Of a stretch of DNA of 10,755 bases, positions 1-6,053 are shown piece by piece. The notes beneath the pieces are model-generated. The model saw only the letters and a list, made by a program, of their open reading frames with translations. It made no database searches and was not told the origin of the DNA. The position numbers and the translations under genes were made by a program. The stretch is from Robiginitomaculum sp. (GTDB lineage: Bacteria > Pseudomonadota > Alphaproteobacteria > Caulobacterales > Maricaulaceae). The stretch spans positions 1 through 10,755 of the forward strand of contig JALWUB010000481.1 in NCBI GenBank assembly GCA_026993275.1, written 5' to 3'. Position 1 is the first letter of the stretch. The number at the start of each line of letters is the position of its first letter.

Positions 1-1
1 G

Positions 2-910
2 GGACGCGCTGATGTGCCGGCGCTGGCCGGACTGATCGAAAGGGCGCGGGAGCAGGGCCGCCCGGTGCTGTGCCTGACCAGTGTCGCCGGCACCACCGAG
101 GCGGGCGAGATTGACCCGATTGACGGGATTGCAGACATGCTTGACGGCCTCAAGGCGGAGGGCGTGCATATCTGGCACCATGTGGATGCCGCCTATGGCG
201 GGTTTTTCTGCGCCCTGCTGGGCGCGGAGTGCGAAACCGTGCTGGAGCCGCGCCGCTGCAATGCCCTGCGCGCCATTGCCCGGGCGCAATCGGTCACCAT
301 CGACCCGCACAAGCTTGGCTATGTGCCCTATTCGTGCGGCGCCTTCATCACCCGCGATGCGCATGCCTACCGGGCCTCGAGCTTTCAGGCCCCCTATATC
401 GACCGCGCCGAAAGCGCCGACAAATGGCGCTGCACCCTGGAGGGGTCGCGCTCGGGCGCGGGCGCCGCGGCGACCTGGCTGACCGGCAAGACCATAGGGT
501 TTGGCCCGCAAAAATTTGGCGCCATCATGGCTGCCGGGATCAGTGCCCGCCAGCACTTTCAGCAAAGCCTGTGCAAGGGCAATGCACTGGTGCGCCCGCT
601 GCTGCCCGCCGATACCAACATTCTGTGCTTTTCGCTGGCCGGGGCCGGGGAGGCGCTGAGCCTGTCAAACCGGCGCACCCTGCAGGCCTATGCAAAAGTT
701 CAGGCCAGCACAGAGTTTGCCGTTTCCAAGACAGTGCTGCACGCGCAAAGCTATGATGCGCTGATCGATGCGCACCTGCGCAGCTATGGCGGCCAGCGCG
801 ATCAGGACGAACTGGTGCTGTTGCGCTGTGTGTTCATGAACCCGTTCTGGGCCAATGCAGCCGTGCGCGACGCCCTGACCCCGCAATTCGTGGCCTTGCT
901 GGCGGCATGA
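2..910 (+). CDS. PLP-dependent decarboxylase, group II, tyrosine decarboxylase-like (5' truncated)
   Basis: Pyridoxal-phosphate enzyme of the group II decarboxylase family, which removes the alpha-carboxyl of an amino acid to give an amine. The frame is open to the window edge, so the start lies upstream. A GTG at 14 is an internal codon, not a convincing start. Counting from that GTG, HVDAAYGGF (residues 56-64) supplies the aspartate that contacts the pyridine nitrogen, and TIDPHKLGYVPYS (95-107) holds the Schiff-base lysine, K100 (bases 311-313). LEGSRSGAGAAATW and a late LLRCVFMNPFW follow. The sequence around the lysine and the EGSR-GA segment resemble, from memory, bacterial tyrosine decarboxylases more than GadB. 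Family members place the lysine around residue 300 or later, so roughly 200 or more residues are missing. The substrate (tyrosine, aspartate, glutamate or other) cannot be decided. It ends 42 nt before a strong hairpin, so it is probably the last gene of its transcript. Confidence 0.88.
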   Translation, partial: GRADVPALAGLIERAREQGRPVLCLTSVAGTTEAGEIDPIDGIADMLDGLKAEGVHIWHHVDAAYGGFFCALLGAECETVLEPRRCNALRAIARAQSVTIDPHKLGYVPYSCGAFITRDAHAYRASSFQAPYIDRAESADKWRCTLEGSRSGAGAAATWLTGKTIGFGPQKFGAIMAAGISARQHFQQSLCKGNALVRPLLPADTNILCFSLAGAGEALSLSNRRTLQAYAKVQASTEFAVSKTVLHAQSYDALIDAHLRSYGGQRDQDELVLLRCVFMNPFWANAAVRDALTPQFVALLAA

Positions 911-951
911 CCAGCGCTTCGGGCACTGCCCTTCAGGCAGGCGCAAGCAAA

Positions 952-974
952 GACCCCGGAGAGTCTCCGGGGTC
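952..974. terminator. hairpin, probable bidirectional terminator
   Basis: GACCCCGGAG (952-961) and CTCCGGGGTC (965-974) are perfect inverted arms of 10 bp, extendable to 11 bp, around a tiny loop. The hairpin sits between two converging genes, ending at 910 (+) and 1022 (-). On the - strand it is followed by TTTGCTT, a weak T tract. On the + strand there is no T run directly after it, but GTCTTTGC (985-992) can pair with GCAAAGAC (947-954) as an alternative outer stem. Position and stability suggest termination for both genes. The lack of a clean U tract leaves factor-dependent termination or mRNA 3'-end protection possible. Confidence 0.6.
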
Positions 975-1021
975 GTGCACTATCGTCTTTGCTGCCCCAA
1001 GGGGCAGGCGGCATGAAAGCG

Positions 1022-1219
1022 TCAGGCCGCCGCCTTGCGGTGGCGCGGCAGGCCATTGATCATGTCGGACCGCACGTCGGTCCGGGCCGAGCGCATGGCC
1101 GCGACAAAGCTGGCGCCGACAAGGCTGACTTCGACTTCATAGCCGCGTTCTCGCCAGTATTCCTCGATCTTGGCCTTGATGCGGCGGGCACCCTCATCGG
1201 TGCAGTAATCACCAGACAT
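1022..1219 (-). CDS. small conserved-looking protein of unknown function (65 aa)
   Basis: A 65-residue basic soluble protein with no signal peptide or membrane segment. It starts MSGDYCTDEGARRIKAKIEEYW, is probably helical up to about residue 25, then has a beta-like stretch YEVEVSLVG and a second arginine-rich part ending PRHRKAAA. I do not know a named family for it. I have an impression that similar small proteins occur in other alphaproteobacteria, but could not check this. It is probably real. There is a good Shine-Dalgarno at 8 nt spacing, a sigma70-like promoter further upstream, a hairpin after the stop, and a frame that does not simply mirror a gene on the other strand. It is divergent from the XRE regulator and shares a promoter element with it, so it may belong to that regulator's target set. 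The single cysteine (C6) and acidic/basic alternation suggest nothing specific. No function is assigned. Confidence 0.72.
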   Translation of the reverse strand: MSGDYCTDEGARRIKAKIEEYWRERGYEVEVSLVGASFVAAMRSARTDVRSDMINGLPRHRKAAA

Positions 1220-1227
1220 TCTTGATT

Positions 1228-1232
1228 CTCCT
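1228..1232 (-). promoter_or_regulatory. Shine-Dalgarno of the 65-aa gene
   Basis: Read on the - strand this is AGGAG, 8 nt before the ATG at 1219-1217. It fixes the start and is one of the best ribosome-binding sites in the window. Confidence 0.7.
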
Positions 1233-1274
1233 CGTTCACGGGGCAGGCCCCGTCAGTAAACTGTTGCTGTTATA

Positions 1275-1302
1275 AATTTAACCTATAATGCGCTTTCGTC
1301 AA
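1275..1302 (-). promoter_or_regulatory. putative sigma70 promoter for the 65-aa gene
   Basis: Read on the - strand: -35 TTGACG (1302-1297), a 16-bp spacer ending TTATAGGT, then -10 TAAATT (1280-1275). Transcription would begin near 1268 and leave a leader of about 48 nt. The last 8 bp of the spacer plus the first bases of the -10 form TTATAGGTTA, also found at the same offset in the promoter of the XRE gene. This is a prediction from hexamer matching only. Confidence 0.5.
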
Positions 1303-1303
1303 G

Positions 1304-1320
1304 CGTTTTTCATAAAAACG
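1304..1320. repeat. 17-bp perfect inverted repeat upstream of the -35
   Basis: CGTTTTT (1304-1310), CAT, AAAAACG (1314-1320). It lies directly upstream of the -35 box (1297-1302) of the leftward promoter. That position suits an activator or repressor site, but an AT-rich bend or a chance palindrome is also possible. Confidence 0.35.
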
Positions 1321-1340
1321 TCCAAAAAGTCACGATTTTT

Positions 1341-1352
1341 TGAACAAGTTCA
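1341..1352. repeat. short inverted repeat TGAAC-AA-GTTCA
   Basis: Five-base arms around AA in the middle of the divergent region. It looks like a dimeric regulator half-site pair. It does not match the alphaproteobacterial LexA box (GTTC N7 GTTC direct repeat). The binding protein is unknown. Confidence 0.3.
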
Positions 1353-1468
1353 TCTTTTCACAGCCCTTTTTCTGTCCAGAAAATATGGCATCCGGGGCCA
1401 AACCGGGCCGTGTCTGGCGCATTTTCGGCCGCGCACTGCGATTTATCAGTGATTCCTGCCATATTAGT

Positions 1469-1496
1469 TTTACAAATAAACCTTATAGGTTATAAG
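1469..1496 (+). promoter_or_regulatory. putative sigma70 promoter for the XRE gene, with operator
   Basis: The -35 TTTACA (1469-1474) and -10 TATAAG (1491-1496) are separated by 16 bp, each one mismatch from consensus. Start of transcription is expected near 1503, giving a short leader before the ATG at 1521. The -10 is part of the inverted repeat CTTATA-GGT-TATAAG (1482-1496). A repressor bound there would block RNA polymerase, which is the usual layout of autoregulation by XRE/CI-type repressors. Confidence 0.55.
1482..1496. promoter_or_regulatory. candidate XRE operator palindrome
   Basis: CTTATA (1482-1487), GGT, TATAAG (1491-1496) are perfect 6-bp arms covering the -10 box of the regulator's own promoter. 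The core TTATAGGTTA (1483-1492) recurs on the other strand at 1279-1288 inside the divergent promoter. That makes it the best candidate for the recognition site of the repressor encoded just downstream. Binding itself is inferred. Confidence 0.45.
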
Positions 1497-1520
1497 CTAA
1501 TAATTGGCAAGGGAGGGCCC

Positions 1521-2156
1521 ATGACACAGGTTGGACAAAGAATCCGCCAAGCCCGGATGCGCAAGCGCTGGAGCCAGGCGCGCCTGGCCAAGGCCGCCAA
1601 TGTCAGCCAGCCGACGGTCGCCAATTGGGAGAATGGCAGCCACAGCCCGCGCGAGGCGGCGCTGGAGCGTCTGAGCGCTGCCTTGCAGGTGCAAAGACTG
1701 TGGTTGCTGGAAGGCCAGACCAACGGCCAGGACAATGGCGCAGGCACCGCCGCCGATGCCGGATATTTCTCCACCCCGATCCTGCATGTGCCGGTCTTGC
1801 CCTGGCCGCAAGGCGACATCCAGAGCATGTCCCTGGACGCGCCGCCCTTGCGGCATGTGGCGGCGGCGGTTCGGGCGCAATCGCCGTTTGCGCTGGACTG
1901 TGATGACCTGGCGGTCAGCCGCGCCTTTCCGGCCACCAGCACGATCATCTTTGACCGTGCCGCCGGGCATTTGCGCGATGGCGGGTTTTACCTGTTTGCC
2001 TGGAATGGCGAGGCACTGGTGCGGCGCTGGCGCAGCCAGCCGGACCGCTTTGAACCGGCCGGGGATCCGGGCCGCTATGAAACCATTTTTCCCGACAGCA
2101 GCCCGGTCATTCTGGGCCGCGCGGTGATGGCGATACGCTGTCTTGACGGGGGGTGA
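1521..2156 (+). CDS. XRE-family repressor with degenerate S24/LexA-like C-terminal domain (211 aa)
   Basis: DNA-binding transcriptional regulator. Residues 5-60 are a classical XRE/CI helix-turn-helix: VGQRIRQARMRKRWSQ, then LAKAANVSQPTVANWENG with the recognition helix near SQPTVANWE. After a flexible linker (about 66-85), residues 86-208 read like the S24 peptidase/phage-repressor fold (STIIFDRAAGHLRDGGFYLF, GEALVRRW, then a C-terminal PVILGRAVMAIR strand). The serine of the usual S-M pair is not recognisable at the expected site, and the lysine expected near GEALVKR is arginine (R168/R169). Self-cleavage is therefore unlikely, and the domain may serve dimerisation or ligand sensing. ATG 1521 is chosen because GGAGG (1512-1516) precedes it and the promoter lies inside the longer open frame. 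It is followed after 2 nt by the DUF202 gene and probably represses its own promoter. Confidence 0.82.
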   Translation: MTQVGQRIRQARMRKRWSQARLAKAANVSQPTVANWENGSHSPREAALERLSAALQVQRLWLLEGQTNGQDNGAGTAADAGYFSTPILHVPVLPWPQGDIQSMSLDAPPLRHVAAAVRAQSPFALDCDDLAVSRAFPATSTIIFDRAAGHLRDGGFYLFAWNGEALVRRWRSQPDRFEPAGDPGRYETIFPDSSPVILGRAVMAIRCLDGG

Positions 2157-2158
2157 GC

Positions 2159-2554
2159 ATGGCCAGCCCTGACAACGGGACCCGTTGCACGGCACCGGAG
2201 GCGCAAACCTCCCAGGAGGAGCTGGCGCGCGACCGCACGGCGCTGGCCAGCGAACGCACCTATGCGGCCTGGGTGCGCACGGCTCTGGCCTTGCTCGCGG
2301 GCGGCCTGGGGATTGCCCGGTTTGTCGATGATGCGGTGCCGCCCATGCTGGTGCGCACGCTTTCGGCCTTGCTGATCTTGCTGGCCATTGCCTCCTTCAT
2401 CCTGGCGGCATGGCGCTATATGAGCCTGTGCCTGAAGCTGAAATCGCTGGATATCACCCTGATTCCGCATCAGGTGGTGATCGCCATATCGGCGTTTCTG
2501 GTGGCCTGTTCGGGCCTGGCCCTGATGGCCGTCTGGGCCATGACCGCGGGGTGA
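2159..2554 (+). CDS. DUF202 family inner-membrane protein (131 aa)
   Basis: Small integral membrane protein of the DUF202 (YidH-like) family, whose biochemical role is not established. The signature ERTYAAWVRTALALLAGG appears in the first third, preceded by LARDRTALAS. Three hydrophobic segments are visible at about residues 37-55, 65-85 and 104-127, with a basic loop (WRYMSLCLKLKS) between the second and third. The N-terminal 20 residues are polar and probably cytoplasmic. I chose ATG 2159, with a G-rich stretch GGGGGG (2148-2153) as ribosome-binding site. A GTG at 2153 would add two residues and overlap the upstream stop but has a poorer site. The 2-nt gap to the XRE gene implies co-transcription and translational coupling. 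The regulator's signal may thus concern the membrane, though that is inference. Confidence 0.85.
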   Translation: MASPDNGTRCTAPEAQTSQEELARDRTALASERTYAAWVRTALALLAGGLGIARFVDDAVPPMLVRTLSALLILLAIASFILAAWRYMSLCLKLKSLDITLIPHQVVIAISAFLVACSGLALMAVWAMTAG

Positions 2555-2573
2555 GATTGCCGCCGGGCGCGCC

Positions 2574-2602
2574 TTGCCCGCAGCGCAGTGCGCGCATACA
2601 TT
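2574..2602 (+). promoter_or_regulatory. weak candidate promoter for the ppiD-trpE unit
   Basis: TTGCCC (2574-2579), 17 bp, TACATT (2597-2602), each 4 of 6 to consensus, in the 78-nt gap after the DUF202 gene. Without it the chaperone and trpE would depend on the XRE promoter. Confidence 0.3.
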
Positions 2603-2621
2603 CGCCGCTCTTTCAGCCGCC

Positions 2622-2626
2622 GGGAG
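2622..2626 (+). promoter_or_regulatory. Shine-Dalgarno deciding the ppiD-like start
   Basis: GGGAG, 6 nt before ATG 2633. It favours this start over the in-frame GTG at 2588, which has no comparable site and would put an arginine-rich tail before the membrane anchor. Confidence 0.6.
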
Positions 2627-2632
2627 ATCTTC

Positions 2633-4525
2633 ATGCTTGAACAGATGCGCGCCATGGCCAAGACCCCTGTGGCCACCGCCCTGATTGGCCTGCTCATTGT
2701 CAGTTTTGCCGTCTGGGGTATCAGTGGCGTGTTCAAGGGCGGGCAGGGCGATGCCGTTGCCGTTGTCGGGCCGGGCAAGGTCTCGGTGCAGGATTACGCC
2801 ACGGCCTGGGACCGCGAACTCAATCGCGTCATCCAGCAAAGCCAGGGCAAGGTCACGTCCAGGCAGGCGCGCGAATTCGGCCTGGCGGAACAGTTGCTGC
2901 AGCGCATGATCACCACGGCGGCGCTGCGGGCCAAGGCGGCGCAAATGGGCATTGGCATGTCAGACCGGCTGGTGGCCCAGACCATCAGGGGGCTGGAGGC
3001 CTTCAGGGACCCGATTTCGGGCAAGTTTGGCGAGGAGCAATACCGCTCTGCCCTGGCCAATGCGCGCTATACGCCGCAGCAATTCGAAAATGACGTGCGC
3101 AGCGATCTGTTGCAGGCACAGATTCTGGACCCGGTTTCCGATGGCGTCGTGGCGCCGCGCATGTTTGCGAAAATCGAGCTGATGTTTCAAAACGAGCGGC
3201 GCAAGATCATCGAAATCATCCTGCCGGACAGCATGGCCCCGCCCATTGCCGAGCCAACCGAGGCGCAATTGCAGGCATTCCTGAAAGCGCACGAGCAGGT
3301 GTTCAGAACGCCAGAGCGCCGCGCCGCGACCCTGGTGACCATTTCCGCCAGGGATCTGGCCTCGGACATCACGGTGCCGGAGGAAAAGATCAAGGAGCTT
3401 TACGCGTTCCGCAAGGACAAGTATGCGACGCCGGAAACCCGCAGCTGGGTGCAGATCAGCACGGCTGACGAAGCCAGCGCCAAGGCGGTGGCACAGCGGC
3501 TGAAGAATGGCGAAAGCGCCGAGGCCATTGCCAAGGCGCTGGGCCTGACGCCGCCGCTGAAGTTTGACAACACCGATGCCGAGCACACCCCGGACGAAAC
3601 CATTACCAAGGCCGTGTTTGCTGCCAGGCCGGGAGATACCGGCGCCACCAAGGGGCGTCTGGCCTGGGCCGCCTGGCGGCTGGACAGCGTCACCCCGGCA
3701 ACCAGCAAGAGCCTTGATGACGTGCGCCAGTCCCTCAAGGACGAATTCATCAAGGAAGAGGCCTCTGACAAGCTCTATGAGCTGGTCGGCAATTTCGAAG
3801 ACGCCCGCGCCAGCGGAGCAACCATCGAGGAAGCGGCGGAAAGCAGCAAGCTGCTGGCCCTGTCGCTGCCGCCGGTTGACCGTCAGGGCCGCGGCAAGGA
3901 CGGCAATCCCGTCGAGCCCCTGGCGGGCCAGCCGGAAATCCTGAAAACCCTGTTTGAAACCGATGAAGGCGCGGAATCCGAGATCCTGCAGACCGCAAAT
4001 GGCGACTTTTACGCCGTGCGCACAGACAGCATAGAGCCGCCAAAGGTGCCGCCTTTGGCGCAAATCCGCGACAAGGTCGCCAAGGTCTGGAAGGCACAGC
4101 AAAAGGCCGATGCCATCCGCGCCATAGCCGCCAGGGTTGAAAAGGCGCTCAAGAGCGGCGAGGACGCCAATGCCGTTGCCGCGCGTTTTCCGGGGGCGCG
4201 GGTCGAGCTTGCGCTGTTGCAGCGCGGGCAGAGCCCGGCGCCGCTGAGCGGCCGCCATGCCAACCGCCTGTTTGCCGTTGCCAGGGGCGATGTGGTCACG
4301 GCACCGGACCAGAGCGGCAGCAATCTGGTGGTCGCCCGCGTGGATGCCATCATGCAGCCCAGGACGTTCCCGCCCGCCTTGATCGAACAGCACCGCGCCG
4401 CCATCAGCCAGTCCCTGGCCGGGGACTTGCAGAGCGAGTATCTGCAGGCCCTGCTGAGCCAGTACAAGGTTCGCATCGACCAGCGGCTCAAGGCCCTGGC
4501 GCTCGGGGACAATCCCGAAGGGTGA
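2633..4525 (+). CDS. ppiD: PpiD/SurA-like membrane-anchored periplasmic chaperone (630 aa)
   Basis: Periplasmic folding factor held in the inner membrane by one N-terminal helix, thought in the PpiD family to meet outer-membrane and secreted proteins as they leave Sec. Residues 1-11 are a short basic cytoplasmic tail (MLEQMRAMAK), and residues 12-31 form the anchor, ending FAVWGIS. Residues 36-200 are the SurA-N-like helical chaperone part, with the family-typical REFGLAEQLLQRMI (80-93). A parvulin-like rotamase region spans about 265-355, and the remainder is a long C-terminal helical/parvulin-related part. The length is normal for PpiD (about 620). The conserved parvulin histidines are not visible: the first strand reads RSWVQIS and the last AWAAWRLDSV. 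It may therefore be a chaperone without isomerase activity, as reported for E. coli PpiD. trpE starts 4 nt after the stop, an arrangement I recall from other alphaproteobacteria. Confidence 0.88.
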   Translation: MLEQMRAMAKTPVATALIGLLIVSFAVWGISGVFKGGQGDAVAVVGPGKVSVQDYATAWDRELNRVIQQSQGKVTSRQAREFGLAEQLLQRMITTAALRAKAAQMGIGMSDRLVAQTIRGLEAFRDPISGKFGEEQYRSALANARYTPQQFENDVRSDLLQAQILDPVSDGVVAPRMFAKIELMFQNERRKIIEIILPDSMAPPIAEPTEAQLQAFLKAHEQVFRTPERRAATLVTISARDLASDITVPEEKIKELYAFRKDKYATPETRSWVQISTADEASAKAVAQRLKNGESAEAIAKALGLTPPLKFDNTDAEHTPDETITKAVFAARPGDTGATKGRLAWAAWRLDSVTPATSKSLDDVRQSLKDEFIKEEASDKLYELVGNFEDARASGATIEEAAESSKLLALSLPPVDRQGRGKDGNPVEPLAGQPEILKTLFETDEGAESEILQTANGDFYAVRTDSIEPPKVPPLAQIRDKVAKVWKAQQKADAIRAIAARVEKALKSGEDANAVAARFPGARVELALLQRGQSPAPLSGRHANRLFAVARGDVVTAPDQSGSNLVVARVDAIMQPRTFPPALIEQHRAAISQSLAGDLQSEYLQALLSQYKVRIDQRLKALALGDNPEG

Positions 4526-4529
4526 GGCG

Positions 4530-6053
4530 GTGACGGAAACTGTCAAGCCGGACGCAGGCTTTTGCCGGGCCTATGAAGAGGGGCGCGCGCAAATCGTGAC
4601 GCGGACACTGGTTGATGACCTGCTGACCCCGGTTGCGGCCATGCTGCGCCTGGGTGCGCAGACGCCCAACCTGCTGCTGATGGAATCGGTGCAGGGCGGA
4701 GAGACGCGCGGGCGCTATTCGATGATCGGGCTGGAGCCGGATGCCTTCTGGCGCGTGCGCGATGGCCAGGCCGAATACCGTTTTGGCGATGCACCCTGGC
4801 AGAGCACGCCGGAGCCGCCGCTGGACGCCCTGCGCCGCTTTGTGGCGCAGGCGCGCATTGACATGCCGGCCGGGCTTGCACCCATGGCTGCCGGGGTGTT
4901 CGGCTATCTTGGCTATGACATGGTGCGCCATGCGGAAAAGCTGGCGCCGCCAGGGCCGGATCCGCTGAACCTGCCGCAGGCGCTGCTGATGCGGCCGACG
5001 CTGATGGCAATCTTTGATTCCGTGGCGCAGGAAATCGTGCTGGCGACGCCCGTGCGGCCCAGCGCAGAGATGAGCGCCCGGCAGGCTCATGACGCGGCCA
5101 TGAAGCGCCTGCACAGCCTTGAGACGCGGCTGATGACGCCGGACACGGAGCCGCCGGTGCGCCAGGGCGCGGGCGGCTTTGCGCCCGTGCAGGCGCACAG
5201 CAACACCCCGGCGGAAACCTACCGCGCCATGGTCGAGCGCGTGCGCGCCTATATCCGTGCCGGTGATGTGTTCCAGGTGGTGCCAAGCCAGCGCTTCAGC
5301 GCGCCGCTGCCCGCGCCGCCCTTTGCGCTCTACCGCGCCTTGCGGCGGATGAATCCGTCTCCGTTTCTCTATTATCTCAACTTCGAGGATTTCACGATTG
5401 CCGGGTCCAGCCCCGAGATTCTGGTGCGGGTGCGTGACCGCCGCGTCACCATCCGGCCGATTGCCGGCACCCGGCCGCGCGGCGCCAATGCGCAGGCCGA
5501 TGAAGCCCTGCAGAAGGACCTGCTGGCCGACCCCAAGGAGCGCGCCGAGCACTTGATGCTGCTTGACCTGGGCCGCAATGACGCGGCGCGGGTGTGCACG
5601 GCCGGCTCGGTGCGCGTCACCGCGCAATTCGACATCGAGCGCTACAGCCATGTCATGCACATGGTGTCCAATGTCGAGGGCGAACTGGCCGCGGACAAGG
5701 ATGCCATCGACGCGCTCATGGCCGGGTTCCCGGCAGGCACCGTTTCCGGCGCCCCCAAGATTCGCGCCATGCAGATCATTGACGAACTGGAACAGCACAG
5801 CCGCGGCATTTACGCCGGGGCCATTGGCTATTTTTCCGCCAATGGTGATCTCGATACCTGCATTGCCCTGCGCACGGCGGTCATCAAGGACGGCATGATG
5901 CATGTCCAGGCGGGCGGCGGCGTGGTGCTGGACAGCGATCCGGAAACCGAGCGCATGGAATGCGTGCACAAGGCCAGCGCCCTGTTCCGTGCCGCCGAGC
6001 AAAGCTGGCGCTTTGCCGGGACGGCGCGCGGCAAATCCTCAAAGCCGGGCTGA
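4530..6053 (+). CDS. trpE: anthranilate synthase component I (507 aa)
   Basis: Large subunit of anthranilate synthase. It converts chorismate plus ammonia, supplied by TrpG, to anthranilate and pyruvate, the first committed step to tryptophan. The N-terminal feedback-binding element is LLMESVQGGETRGRYSMIG (49-67), matching the LLES region that binds tryptophan in other TrpE. Catalytic-domain signatures are IRPIAGTRPRG (308-318), AEHLMLLDLGRND (339-351), YSHVMHMVS (372-380), GTVSGAPKIRAM (403-414) and the C-terminal GGGVVLDSDPETERMEC. The length is normal for stand-alone TrpE. It has no fused glutaminase domain, so it is not the rhizobial TrpE(G) fusion. The start is GTG 4530, 4 nt after the ppiD stop, with GAGG (4524-4527) upstream. 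No leader peptide or attenuator fits in the 4-nt gap. The last 15 nt overlap the 3' end of the opposing yibQ-like gene. Confidence 0.96.
   Translation: MTETVKPDAGFCRAYEEGRAQIVTRTLVDDLLTPVAAMLRLGAQTPNLLLMESVQGGETRGRYSMIGLEPDAFWRVRDGQAEYRFGDAPWQSTPEPPLDALRRFVAQARIDMPAGLAPMAAGVFGYLGYDMVRHAEKLAPPGPDPLNLPQALLMRPTLMAIFDSVAQEIVLATPVRPSAEMSARQAHDAAMKRLHSLETRLMTPDTEPPVRQGAGGFAPVQAHSNTPAETYRAMVERVRAYIRAGDVFQVVPSQRFSAPLPAPPFALYRALRRMNPSPFLYYLNFEDFTIAGSSPEILVRVRDRRVTIRPIAGTRPRGANAQADEALQKDLLADPKERAEHLMLLDLGRNDAARVCTAGSVRVTAQFDIERYSHVMHMVSNVEGELAADKDAIDALMAGFPAGTVSGAPKIRAMQIIDELEQHSRGIYAGAIGYFSANGDLDTCIALRTAVIKDGMMHVQAGGGVVLDSDPETERMECVHKASALFRAAEQSWRFAGTARGKSSKPG

Larger units (their letters stand above)
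1220..1520. other. AT-rich regulatory intergenic region
   Basis: This is the longest gene-free stretch (301 bp), visibly AT-rich at about 1262-1380 and 1441-1505 inside otherwise G+C-rich DNA. No convincing small ORF lies in it; the + frame open from 1410 crosses the promoter and lacks a start with a ribosome-binding site. It contains an outward promoter on each side (annotated separately), inverted repeats at 1304-1320, 1341-1352 and 1482-1496, and a weaker one, CACTG N8 CAGTG, at 1434-1451. Everything about it fits a divergent control region. Confidence 0.7.

Noticed and set aside
993..1006. TGCCCC-AA-GGGGCA as a second terminator
   Set aside because: The loop of 2 is too small for the full stem and no T tract follows. 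It is probably incidental next to the stronger hairpin at 952-974.
1341..1352. TGAACAAGTTCA as an SOS/LexA box
   Set aside because: Alphaproteobacterial LexA sites are GTTC N7 GTTC direct repeats, and the Gram-positive type needs GAAC N4 GTTC. Here the spacing is 2.
1410..1520. Longer XRE start (GTG 1410), adding 37 residues
   Set aside because: The extension would run through the -35, -10 and operator palindrome, and it has no ribosome-binding site. ATG 1521 has GGAGG and the normal XRE N-terminus.
2960..4546. 528-codon open frame on the - strand opposite the ppiD-like gene
   Set aside because: Its sequence is low-complexity and shows no recognisable family. It mirrors a well-supported gene, as expected from third-position G/C bias.
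4488..6002. 504-codon open frame on the - strand opposite trpE
   Set aside because: It is a shadow of trpE: rich in His, Arg, Gly and Gln, with no domain signature, while the + strand encodes complete TrpE motifs.
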